Of a stretch of 64,000 nucleotides of DNA, positions 33,357 through 41,143 are shown in pieces. The DNA comes from Bradyrhizobium agreste. GTDB lineage: Bacteria; Pseudomonadota; Alphaproteobacteria; Rhizobiales; Xanthobacteraceae. The stretch is from contig NZ_JACCHP010000014.1 in NCBI RefSeq assembly GCF_016031625.1, positions 1-64,000 on the forward strand. The letters run 5' to 3'. The notes beneath the pieces were generated by a model, which was not told the origin of the DNA, did no database searches, and was given only the letters and a program-made list of their open reading frames with translations. Within the stretch, counting starts at the first letter, position 1. Each line of letters opens with the position of its first letter. Both the position numbers and the translations under genes were made by a program.

Positions 33357-33419
33357 AGAGGTGGCCGGTGCGATTTCATTTCCCAAAATCGTCGAAGGTC
33401 GCCACGCAGTGCGGCGGCC
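33341..33419 (+). promoter_or_regulatory. trp attenuator (alternative hairpins)
   Basis: Three pairings can be drawn. Hairpin 1: CACCTC (33347-33352) with GAGGTG (33358-33363), overlapping the leader stop. Antiterminator-like: GTGGCG (33341-33346) with CGCCAC (33400-33405). Terminator-like: GGTCGCC (33397-33403) with GGCGGCC (33413-33419), followed by TGATCGTTTG. The first and third exclude the second, as attenuation requires. The T-run after the third stem is weak. Confidence 0.65.
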
Positions 33420-33471
33420 TGATCGTTTGTCCTGTGTGGCGTTCCCTCGACAAGTTTCGTAAGAGGACGAC

Positions 33472-35637
33472 ATGAACAGGACAGTCTTTGCCCTTCCGGC
33501 CAGAAGTGCGTACGCCACCCGCGCGGGTCTGGCGATCACGCGCGTGGCCGAGCAATTCACCGGCGGCGCCAACCGGCTCGACGATCTCGTGAGCCTGCTT
33601 GACCGCCGCCGCGGCGTGGTGCTGTCCTCCGGCACGACCGTGCCCGGCCGCTACGAGAGCTTCGACCTCGGCTTTTCCGATCCGCCGCTCAAGCTCGAGA
33701 CCGCGGGCGTCAATTTCAAGCTGGAAGCGCTGAACGCACGCGGAGAGGTGCTGATCGCCTTCCTCGGTGACGTCCTGCGCGAACCCTGCGTCGTCATCTC
33801 CGAGAAGACCGCAACGCGCCTTGCCGGCCACATCATCCGCGGCGATGCCCCGGTCGAGGAGGACCAGCGCACCCGGCGCGCCAGCGTGATGTCGCTGGTG
33901 CGGGAAATCGTTGGCGCCTTCTCCGCCGGCGACGACGGCCTGCTCGGCCTGTTCGGCGCCTTTGCCTATGATCTCGTCTTCCAGATCGAGGATCTCGTGC
34001 AGAAGCGCCCGCGCGAGGCCGACCAGCGCGACATCGTGCTCTACGTGCCCGACCGTCTGCTCGCCTACGACCGCGCCACCGGGCGCGGCGTGGTGCTCTC
34101 CTACGACTTCGCCTGGAAGGGCAAATCGACCGAAGGCCTGCCGCGCGAGACCGCCGACAGCCCCTATCTGAAGACGCCGCGTCAGGGCTTTGCCGATCAC
34201 GCGCCGGGCGAATATCAGGCCACGGTCGAGACAGCGCGCGCCGCGTTTGCCCGCGGCGATCTGTTCGAGGCCGTGCCCGGCCAGCTTTTCGCCGAGCCCT
34301 GCGACCGCTCGCCGGCCGAAGTGTTTCAGCGCCTCTGCGTCATCAACCCGTCGCCCTATGGTGCGCTGATGAACCTCGGCGAGGGCGAATTCCTGGTTTC
34401 GGCTTCGCCCGAAATGTTCGTGCGCTCGGACGGCCGCCGCGTCGAGACTTGCCCGATCTCGGGCACGATTGCGCGCGGCCTTGATGCGATCGGCGATGCC
34501 GAGCAGATCCGCCAGCTCCTGAACTCGGAGAAGGACGAGTTCGAGCTCAACATGTGCACCGACGTCGACCGCAACGACAAGGCGCGCGTCTGCGTGCCCG
34601 GTACCATCAAGGTGCTGGCGCGCCGCCAGATCGAGACGTACTCAAAGCTGTTCCACACCGTCGATCACGTCGAGGGCATGTTGCGCCCCGGCTTTGACGC
34701 GCTCGACGCCTTCCTCACCCATGCCTGGGCGGTCACCGTCACCGGTGCGCCAAAGCTGTGGGCGATGCAGTTCGTCGAGGACCACGAGCGCTCGCCGCGG
34801 CGCTGGTATGCCGGTGCGATCGGCGCGGTGAATTTCGACGGCAGCATCAATACCGGCCTCACCATCCGCACTATCCGCATGAAGGATGGCCTCGCCGAAG
34901 TCCGCGTCGGCGCCACCTGCCTGTTCGATTCAGACCCCGCCGCAGAAGACCGCGAGTGTCAGGTCAAGGCCGCCGCGCTGTTCCAGGCGCTGCGCGGCGA
35001 CCCGCCGAAGCCGCTCTCGACCTTCGCGCCCGATGCCACCGGCTCGGGCAAGCAGGTGCTGCTGATCGACCATGACGACAGCTTCGTGCACATGCTGGCC
35101 GACTATTTCCGTCAGGTCGGCGCCAGCGTCACCGTGGTCCGCTATGTGCATGCGCTCGACATGCTCAAGCAGAAGAGGTGGGACTTGCTGGTGCTGTCGC
35201 CGGGCCCCGGGCGCCCTGAGGATTTCGGGATCAGGAAGACGATTGATGCGGCACTGGAGAATAAGCTCCCGGTGTTCGGCGTCTGCCTCGGCGTGCAGGC
35301 GATCGGCGAATATTTCGGCGGCGAGCTCGGCCAGCTCACCCATCCCGCGCACGGCCGGCCCTCGCGGGTCCAGGTGCGCGGCGGCCGCCTGATGCGCAAC
35401 CTGCCGAACGAGATCGTCATCGGACGCTATCACTCGCTCTTCGTCGAGCGCGACAGCATGCCGGAGGTGCTCAGCGTCACCGCCAGCACCGAGGACGGCG
35501 TCGCCATGGCGCTGGAGCATAAGACCCTGCCGGTCGCCGGCGTGCAATTCCACCCGGAATCGCTGATGTCGCTGGGCGGCGAGGTGGGGCTACGTATTGT
35601 CGAAAATGCGTTCCGGCTGGATGCGGGGACGATTTGA
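33472..35637 (+). CDS. trpE: anthranilate synthase, fused TrpE-TrpG
   Basis: A 721-residue fusion. Residues 1-510 or so are the chorismate-binding TrpE part (CPISGTIARGLD, ELNMCTDVDRNDKARVC, LTHAWAVTVTGAPKLWAMQF). Residues from about 525 are the glutamine amidotransferase TrpG: LLIDHDDSFVHMLADYFRQ, SPGPGRPEDFG, nucleophile Cys in FGVCLGVQAIGEYFGG, and FHPESLMS. It makes anthranilate from chorismate and glutamine, the first step of tryptophan synthesis. The single-polypeptide form is typical of Rhizobiales. No other trp gene is nearby. It is controlled by the leader upstream. Confidence 0.97.
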   Translation: MNRTVFALPARSAYATRAGLAITRVAEQFTGGANRLDDLVSLLDRRRGVVLSSGTTVPGRYESFDLGFSDPPLKLETAGVNFKLEALNARGEVLIAFLGDVLREPCVVISEKTATRLAGHIIRGDAPVEEDQRTRRASVMSLVREIVGAFSAGDDGLLGLFGAFAYDLVFQIEDLVQKRPREADQRDIVLYVPDRLLAYDRATGRGVVLSYDFAWKGKSTEGLPRETADSPYLKTPRQGFADHAPGEYQATVETARAAFARGDLFEAVPGQLFAEPCDRSPAEVFQRLCVINPSPYGALMNLGEGEFLVSASPEMFVRSDGRRVETCPISGTIARGLDAIGDAEQIRQLLNSEKDEFELNMCTDVDRNDKARVCVPGTIKVLARRQIETYSKLFHTVDHVEGMLRPGFDALDAFLTHAWAVTVTGAPKLWAMQFVEDHERSPRRWYAGAIGAVNFDGSINTGLTIRTIRMKDGLAEVRVGATCLFDSDPAAEDRECQVKAAALFQALRGDPPKPLSTFAPDATGSGKQVLLIDHDDSFVHMLADYFRQVGASVTVVRYVHALDMLKQKRWDLLVLSPGPGRPEDFGIRKTIDAALENKLPVFGVCLGVQAIGEYFGGELGQLTHPAHGRPSRVQVRGGRLMRNLPNEIVIGRYHSLFVERDSMPEVLSVTASTEDGVAMALEHKTLPVAGVQFHPESLMSLGGEVGLRIVENAFRLDAGTI

Positions 35638-35654
35638 GTGCATGTTTTATGATC

Positions 35655-35734
35655 GTCATTCCGGGGCGATGCGCAGCATCGAACCCGGAATCTCGAGATT
35701 CCGGATTCGGCTCTTCGAGCCGCTCCGGAATGAC
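35655..35734. repeat. palindromic intergenic repeat (GTCATTCCGGGG...CCGGAATGAC)
   Basis: The outer arms GTCATTCCGG and CCGGAATGAC are inverted copies; inner pairs include GGAATCTCGAGATTCC. It belongs to the same family as the copies at 39234, 41043 and 55916. Confidence 0.8.
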
Positions 35735-35752
35735 AGCTAACATGGGATACAA

Positions 35753-36292
35753 ATGACCTTTGACCACGACATCAAGGCGAGCGTCCGCACCATCCCGGAC
35801 TATCCGAAGCCCGGGATCATGTTCCGCGACATCACGACCTTGCTCGCGGACGCGCGCGCCTTCCGCCGCGCGGTGGACGAGCTCGTCAATCCCTGGGCCG
35901 GCAACAAGATCGACAAGGTCGCCGGCATGGAGGCGCGCGGGTTCATCATCGGCGGCGCGGTGGCGCATCAGCTCTCGGCCGGCTTCGTGCCGATCCGCAA
36001 GAAGGGCAAGCTGCCGCACACGACGGTGCGCATCGCCTACTCGCTCGAATACGGCATCGACGAGATGGAGATGCATGTCGACGCGATCCAGCCCGGCGAG
36101 CGCGTGATCCTGGTCGACGACCTCATCGCCACCGGCGGCACCGCGGAAGGCGCGGTGAAGCTCTTGCGCCAGATCGGCGCCAACGTGGTCGCCGCCTGCT
36201 TCATCATCGACCTGCCCGAGCTCGGCGGCGCCGCCAAGCTGCGCGCCATGGACGTGCCGGTGCGCACGCTGATGTCGTTCGAGGGGCACTGA
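35753..36292 (+). CDS. apt: adenine phosphoribosyltransferase
   Basis: A 179-residue purine salvage enzyme converting adenine and PRPP to AMP. The PRPP motif is VILVDDLIATGGT at about residues 117-129; KVAGMEARGFIIGGAVAHQL and RKKGKLPHTT are also typical. Full length for the family. It converges on the ParA-like gene 18 bases downstream. Confidence 0.96.
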   Translation: MTFDHDIKASVRTIPDYPKPGIMFRDITTLLADARAFRRAVDELVNPWAGNKIDKVAGMEARGFIIGGAVAHQLSAGFVPIRKKGKLPHTTVRIAYSLEYGIDEMEMHVDAIQPGERVILVDDLIATGGTAEGAVKLLRQIGANVVAACFIIDLPELGGAAKLRAMDVPVRTLMSFEGH

Positions 36293-36310
36293 GCGTCCTG
36301 GTCGTTTCGC

Positions 36311-36982
36311 CTACGACCGTTGCAGGATCAGGCTGAGCTCCAGCTCCCGGAACGCGATGTAATTGCGCCGTGTCCATTGGTGCAGCTCGGTCGAGGAATC
36401 CTTCTCCTGGCGCAGATAGCCGGTGAAGGAGAAGTTGAGCCGGTCGATATAGGTCTTCAGGAAACCGGGCAGCGCGGGCAGGCGGAACAGCCGGCCGCCT
36501 CCCATCGCAGGCGGCAGCTCGCCGCGGACGACATATTCGTTGTCCACCGTGACCAGGTTCATCCGCGGGATCTGCCCGCGCAGCATCTCGTGGGCGCGCG
36601 CCGAGACGCGGTCGATGTCGGCGACGAACAGGATCATGGGCGCCACGTGCCGACGCGCCGCCTCCTTCAACAGGCCGATCTCGTCGGTCATCTTGAAGAA
36701 CTCGTCGAAAGCGTGGAAGCCGAGGTCGATCACCTTGGCAAGCCCGTCATCGACGATGACGCGGTCCATCAGCTGCATCTTGCCGTAGGTGTCGATCACG
36801 TCGGCGGTCTCGGTCACCCTCGGCAGGTAATCGAGCAGCGACGGCTCCTTCAGGTTGACGTCGAAGGCCGCGACGTTGCCGTTCTTGAGCAGCAGGAATT
36901 CGGCGAGCAGCCGCGCCAGCAGGGTCTTGCCGACCTGCGGGCGGGGCGAGCAGATGATGTAGACGGGCGTTGCGGGCATCAC
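36311..36982 (-). CDS. deviant ParA/MinD-like P-loop ATPase
   Basis: A 223-residue P-loop protein. The Walker A motif is SPRPQVGKT (residues 12-20); the first Lys of the usual KGGxGKT is replaced by Arg-Pro, so the signature dimerisation Lys of ParA proteins is absent. NVAAFDVNLKEPSLLDYLP follows as in MinD/ParA switch regions. The C-terminus has FLKTYIDRLNFSFTGYLRQE. It lies 59 bases downstream of a second ParA-like gene on the same strand. The pair is unlike chromosomal parA and has no parB near it. The cargo is unknown. Confidence 0.75.
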   Translation of the reverse strand: MMPATPVYIICSPRPQVGKTLLARLLAEFLLLKNGNVAAFDVNLKEPSLLDYLPRVTETADVIDTYGKMQLMDRVIVDDGLAKVIDLGFHAFDEFFKMTDEIGLLKEAARRHVAPMILFVADIDRVSARAHEMLRGQIPRMNLVTVDNEYVVRGELPPAMGGGRLFRLPALPGFLKTYIDRLNFSFTGYLRQEKDSSTELHQWTRRNYIAFRELELSLILQRS

Positions 36983-37041
36983 GAACTATTATCTGAGCGA
37001 ACTCGCCGCCCAATCCAGCCGTATCAACCCTGCTTGCGCAA

Positions 37042-37794
37042 CTATTTTTCGCTGCTGCGGGCCGCGGACTTCGAGCCGACGATATCGGTCAGCCGGATCC
37101 GGTCGAACTCGCTCCAGACGTTCGCGAGCCAGTGCCGGACATAACCGCGCAGCACGAATGAATAATTCGCGGCATCGTCGTTGATGCCCTTGTTGGCGAC
37201 GAACTTCAGGAACGGGACGGATGAGACCTCGACCTGCTCATAGGCCATTTCGTTGAGCTTGGGGATGGTCAGCTCGGTGGCGTCCTTGATGCGATGGAAA
37301 TACGAATTGTAGGTCGACTGGTCCCACTGGAAGAACTGGGTGTCGTTGATGAAGTTCTTCACCAGGAAATATTTCGCGCCATTCATGAAGCCCGCAGTCT
37401 CGGCGATCTCCTCCAGCGAGGCGATCGAGGGTCCGAGGATGTGGAACACGGCAAAGGTGATCTGGCCGGCCTTGGCGGCATCGAGGAAGCCGATGTCGCG
37501 GAGCGACGCCAGCGCCGGCGAGAGCAGGCCGGCGCGGACGTCGATCACGGTCACCGACGGGCTCACGGCATTGAGCGTGTCGAAGATCTTCATCTGGTCG
37601 GCCGTGGTCGTCATGTCGACGATCTCGGTGATGTCGGGGTGGAAGCGCTTCAGGGTTCCGCGCGGCGATTCCGTATCGAACGCACGCGTCGGCACGTTGT
37701 TGGCGGAAAAATAATCGAGCAAGGTACGCGACACCGTGGTCTTGCCGACCCCGCCCTTGTCCGCGCCCACTACAACCACTGCCGGCTTTGCCAT
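37042..37794 (-). CDS. ParA-like ATPase
   Basis: A 250-residue ATPase with canonical deviant Walker A KGGVGKTT (residues 13-20), switch I region AFDTESPRGTLKRF, and Walker B-like VTVIDVRAGLL. The rest (TFAVFHILGPSIASLEEIAE, YFLVKNFINDTQFFQWDQST) is not close to the chromosome-partition ParA. The ATG lies at the end of a 206-bp gap after the M48 protease. With its neighbour it may form a heteromeric or sequentially acting pair for positioning a protein complex. That is inference. Confidence 0.82.
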   Translation of the reverse strand: MAKPAVVVVGADKGGVGKTTVSRTLLDYFSANNVPTRAFDTESPRGTLKRFHPDITEIVDMTTTADQMKIFDTLNAVSPSVTVIDVRAGLLSPALASLRDIGFLDAAKAGQITFAVFHILGPSIASLEEIAETAGFMNGAKYFLVKNFINDTQFFQWDQSTYNSYFHRIKDATELTIPKLNEMAYEQVEVSSVPFLKFVANKGINDDAANYSFVLRGYVRHWLANVWSEFDRIRLTDIVGSKSAARSSEK

Positions 37795-38000
37795 TGCTGT
37801 CCCCTAACGCGCGCCCCCGATCGCGAGGTCGCAATCGGCCGGGCCCCAAATCGATGTCCCAAGAAGGTCCCAAGTCTGCTGTTGGGCGCGAACATGGCAG
37901 AAACAAGGGAGAATTCAATTCCTCGGCATGTCGTTACGGCAATTTCCGAGGTTTTTCCCAATTGCGGCGAAACCTGCCGCGCAGGGCGGGAAGTAGGGGC

Positions 38001-39215
38001 TTAATGCCGGCCCCAGGGACCCATCGAATTCCCCATGGGATTGCCCGCGGGGTTGCTGCCTGTTCCGGAGGGGCTGGCCGTGGGCACGGGCGGCGGGTTG
38101 GCCGATCCGTCGGCGTCATCCCGCGGGCCATGGCGCAGCGGCGGCGAGGCGTCCGGCCGGTCGGCTTGGGCCCCGGGCTCGTCCGTCTCCTCCGTGGGCG
38201 TCGGCAGGGGACCGGGGTCGTGACCGCCGGCAAACTTGATCAGCGCGTCGACCCGGGACTGCACCGAGGGGTGGGTTGCGAACAAATCGGCAAAGCCCTC
38301 GCGCGGATTATCGACACAGAGCTCCATCACGGCCGAGGTCGCGCCCGGCAGCTCGCCGCGGCCCTCGATCTTGCGCAGCGCCGAGATCATGGCGTCGGGG
38401 TCTTTCGTCAGCTCGACCGAGCCGGCGTCGGCGAGGTATTCGCGTGACCGCGACAGCGCGAGCTTGACCACCTGCGACAGCAGCCAGGCCAGCACGATCA
38501 GAACGATCGCGATGATGATCACGATGACTGCGCCGCCGCCGGAGCTCTTGCTGTCGCTCGATGACGAGGACGATCGCGACGACGAGGAGGAGCCTGAGCT
38601 GGGGCTCCAGTCAAAGCTCGTGAACAGGCGGAAGAACAACTCGCCGAAGAAGCCGACCACGCCGGCGATGATGACGGCGACCACCATGAGCTGCACGTCG
38701 CCGTTCTTGATGTGGGTCAGCTCGTGCCCCAGCACCGCCTCGATCTCCTTGTCATCAAGCGCATCGAGGAGGCCGGTGGTCACGGTGATGGAATATTGCC
38801 GCGGATTGAGGCCGGTCGCGAACGCATTCAGCGCCGGGCTCTCCATGATCTTCAGCTTCGGCATGGTGATGCCGCGCGAGATGCAGAGGTTTTCGAGCAG
38901 ATTGTAGAGCCGCGGCTCCTCCTGCCGGGTGACGCCGTGGCCACCGGTGACGGCATCGATCATCGACTGGTGGAAGAAATAGGCGATCACGATCCAGACC
39001 GCCGCCACAACGGTTGCGAAGGGCGCGGCCTTGAGCAGGTCAGCGAAGGCGCGGCTCAGATAATAGGCGACCGTGCCATTGTCGTCGATGAAGACTTCGG
39101 CGACCAGTGCGCCGGCAAAGACCAGCACGTAGACCAGCATGAACAGGCCGGCGAGCAGCAGCATCGAACGAAACTTGTTCGAGGCAATATGCGTGTAGAG
39201 ACCATACGCGGCCAT
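38001..39215 (-). CDS. M48 family metalloprotease (HtpX/Ste24-like)
   Basis: A 404-residue membrane zinc protease. Two N-terminal helices (about 17-40 and 64-82), the zinc motif HELTH at residues 164-168, a further helix pair, a conspicuous Ser-rich run at about 212-235 (DWSPSSGSSSSSRSSSSSSD), and then the third zinc-ligand region (SRSREYLADAGSVELTKDPD). The C-terminal 80 residues are Pro/Gly/Asp-rich and probably disordered. LemA is encoded immediately upstream, a conserved pairing. It probably degrades or processes membrane proteins under stress. Confidence 0.9.
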   Translation of the reverse strand: MAAYGLYTHIASNKFRSMLLLAGLFMLVYVLVFAGALVAEVFIDDNGTVAYYLSRAFADLLKAAPFATVVAAVWIVIAYFFHQSMIDAVTGGHGVTRQEEPRLYNLLENLCISRGITMPKLKIMESPALNAFATGLNPRQYSITVTTGLLDALDDKEIEAVLGHELTHIKNGDVQLMVVAVIIAGVVGFFGELFFRLFTSFDWSPSSGSSSSSRSSSSSSDSKSSGGGAVIVIIIAIVLIVLAWLLSQVVKLALSRSREYLADAGSVELTKDPDAMISALRKIEGRGELPGATSAVMELCVDNPREGFADLFATHPSVQSRVDALIKFAGGHDPGPLPTPTEETDEPGAQADRPDASPPLRHGPRDDADGSANPPPVPTASPSGTGSNPAGNPMGNSMGPWGRH

Positions 39216-39233
39216 GGCTGCTTCCTAACCACC

Positions 39234-39331
39234 GTCATTCCGGGCCAAGCCGGAGGCCTGAACCCGGAATCCAGAGATTGGTGATCTGGATGAGTTTCCG
39301 GGTTCGATGCTGCGCATCGCCCCGGAATGAC
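39234..39331. repeat. palindromic intergenic repeat between lemA and the M48 gene
   Basis: The arms GTCATTCCGGG and CCCCGGAATGAC are inverted copies, with inner pairs such as CATCCAGATCACC/GGTGATCTGGATG on the reverse. Same family as 35655, 41043 and 55916. It sits inside a presumed operon. Confidence 0.8.
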
Positions 39332-39354
39332 GGCATCTGTTGCGCACACTCAAA

Positions 39355-39915
39355 TCAGAACTTCACCTGCGGCGTCGCTTCGACCTCGGTGCGGCTGGTG
39401 CCGAGATCGAAGAAGTCCTTCCTGGTGAAGCCGAACATGCCGGCGAACAGAGCGGCGGGCATCTGCTGGATGCCGGTGTTGTATTCCTGGACCGCGTTGT
39501 TGAAGAAGCGGCGGCTGGCGGCGATTTTGTTCTCGAGATCCGACAGCTCGCTCGCGAGCTGCTGGAAATTGGCATTGGCCTTGAGGTCGGGATAGGCTTC
39601 CGACAGCGCGATCAGCCGGCCGAGCGCGCCGGAGAGCTGGGTCTCGGCCGCGGACACCTGCGCCGGGCCCTGCGCCGACATCGCCGAATTGCGCGCCTTG
39701 ATCACGTCGTCGAGCGTACCGCGCTCATGCGAGGCATAGCCCTTCACGGTCTCGACCAGGTTCGGGACCAGGTCGTGGCGCTGCTTGAGCTGCACGTCGA
39801 TGTCGGCAAAGGCCTGGCCGACGCGCTGGCTCAGCGCCACCAGACGGTTGTAGGCACTGAACGCCAGGAACACGAGAACGACGATGACGCCGAGAACGAT
39901 CCAGCCGGTCGACAT
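39355..39915 (-). CDS. LemA family protein
   Basis: A 186-residue protein with one N-terminal helix (about 3-20, IVLGVIVVLVFLAFSAYN) and the LemA helical bundle: LSQRVGQAFADIDVQLKQRH, DLVPNLVETVKGYASHE, AYPDLKANANFQQLASELSD, LENKIAASRRFFNNAVQEYN. LemA is of uncertain function but commonly paired with M48 proteases, as here. Confidence 0.94.
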   Translation of the reverse strand: MSTGWIVLGVIVVLVFLAFSAYNRLVALSQRVGQAFADIDVQLKQRHDLVPNLVETVKGYASHERGTLDDVIKARNSAMSAQGPAQVSAAETQLSGALGRLIALSEAYPDLKANANFQQLASELSDLENKIAASRRFFNNAVQEYNTGIQQMPAALFAGMFGFTRKDFFDLGTSRTEVEATPQVKF

Positions 39916-40053
39916 GGAGGACTCCTGAAGGGGGAAGAAGACGGGCTCTAGGGTAGACCAAATTGGCGCGAAGCGAGAGCCCGGCGCGCAAGGGAGGTAA
40001 GACTTGGTCGAGTGCGGAGACGCCTGAGTTCAAGGCTGGCAGAGCCAGCAAGA

Positions 40054-41031
40054 TTAACTTTCGGACATGACGGCATCGCCCCAGCGCCAGCGCCGCGCGC
40101 TGGCATAGGCCGCCTTGTCCCGGCGCGGGACTTTTGCCGGCGTGACCCCAGCCTCGGTGCAAAGCTTGACCGTGATCTCGGCCTTGCCGACGTCCGGCGG
40201 CGCCAGCACGCGCGCGGCGCGGCTCGCCGGCGGGGTACGGATCATGGCCACGTAGATGAAGCGCTCGTCCTCGAACGGCACCTCGGCGCCCTTGATCTGC
40301 CGGTGCGCCTGCGAGCGGGGCAGGCGCTGGCTGAAGTGGCACCAGTCGGGCGCGATGAGTGGGCACGGCCTTTCGTGCGGGCAAGGCGCAGCGACGAAGG
40401 CGCCAGCTGCGATCAGTTGCTGCCGCACGGCGAGGATGCGGGCATAGCCGGCGGGCGTGCCGGGCTCGATCACCACCAGCGCGTGGCGCGCCTTGCCCCA
40501 CATCGCTTCGGTCAGCTTGCGCTGATCATGCTCGCCGAGCTCGCCGATGACGTAGCTCGCAACGACGAGATCGGCTGGCGAGACTTCAGTGAGGTTGCCG
40601 CTGGCATCGCCGGGCAGATAGCGGCACTCCGCGAGACGCGTACTGTCGCGTGCCAGTTCGAGCGCGAGCCGGCTGAGCGTGGAATTGGAATCGAGCAGGG
40701 TAAAATCCCGCAGCGAGGGAAACGCCTCAGCGGCAGCCCAGCTTGCAGTGCCCGGGCCGGCGCCGACGTCGAGCACCGTGTCAGGCGTGAGGCCAGGTGC
40801 GATTTCCATCAGCGCATTGAGACTGGCCGCCACCGCCGCGTAGGTCGCGGGCATGCGCGCCAGCGCATAAGCGAGCGCATCGGCTTCCGACTTGATCGTG
40901 CCGGAGCCGCCGCCGGCGCGATAGGTGGTCGAGATCTTCTGGGAGCGCTGGGCCGCGTCGGTGCGGGAGAAGCCCTGCAGCTTGCCGTCGAGAGCGGCTT
41001 TCAGCTCGGCGGGGAGGATGGGGGAGATCAT
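40054..41031 (-). CDS. Rsm22/METTL17-like protein (small ribosomal subunit assembly)
   Basis: A 325-residue class I SAM-methyltransferase-fold protein. Motif I is LDVGAGPGTA at residues 87-96. Four Cys near the C-terminus, Cys217 (APCPHE), Cys223 (RPCPL), Cys231 (DWCHF) and Cys291 (KLCTEAG), match the pattern of the iron-sulfur site known in the mitochondrial relatives Rsm22/METTL17. These act in assembly of the small ribosomal subunit, possibly without methylating. The bacterial role is inferred. Confidence 0.85.
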   Translation of the reverse strand: MISPILPAELKAALDGKLQGFSRTDAAQRSQKISTTYRAGGGSGTIKSEADALAYALARMPATYAAVAASLNALMEIAPGLTPDTVLDVGAGPGTASWAAAEAFPSLRDFTLLDSNSTLSRLALELARDSTRLAECRYLPGDASGNLTEVSPADLVVASYVIGELGEHDQRKLTEAMWGKARHALVVIEPGTPAGYARILAVRQQLIAAGAFVAAPCPHERPCPLIAPDWCHFSQRLPRSQAHRQIKGAEVPFEDERFIYVAMIRTPPASRAARVLAPPDVGKAEITVKLCTEAGVTPAKVPRRDKAAYASARRWRWGDAVMSES

Positions 41032-41042
41032 GTTTGCCCACC

Positions 41043-41131
41043 GTCATTCCGGGGCGCGCGTAGCGAGAACCCGGAAGTTCGAGATTGTAGCGCGAGATTC
41101 CGGGTTCTCGCTACGCGAGCCCCGGAATGAC
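41043..41131. repeat. palindromic intergenic repeat upstream of Rsm22-like gene
   Basis: The arms GTCATTCCGGGGC and GCCCCGGAATGAC are perfect inverted copies, with inner GTAGCGAGAACCCGG / CCGGGTTCTCGCTAC. It fills the gap between smc and the Rsm22-like gene. Confidence 0.85.
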
Positions 41132-41143
41132 ACGCAAGCGATC

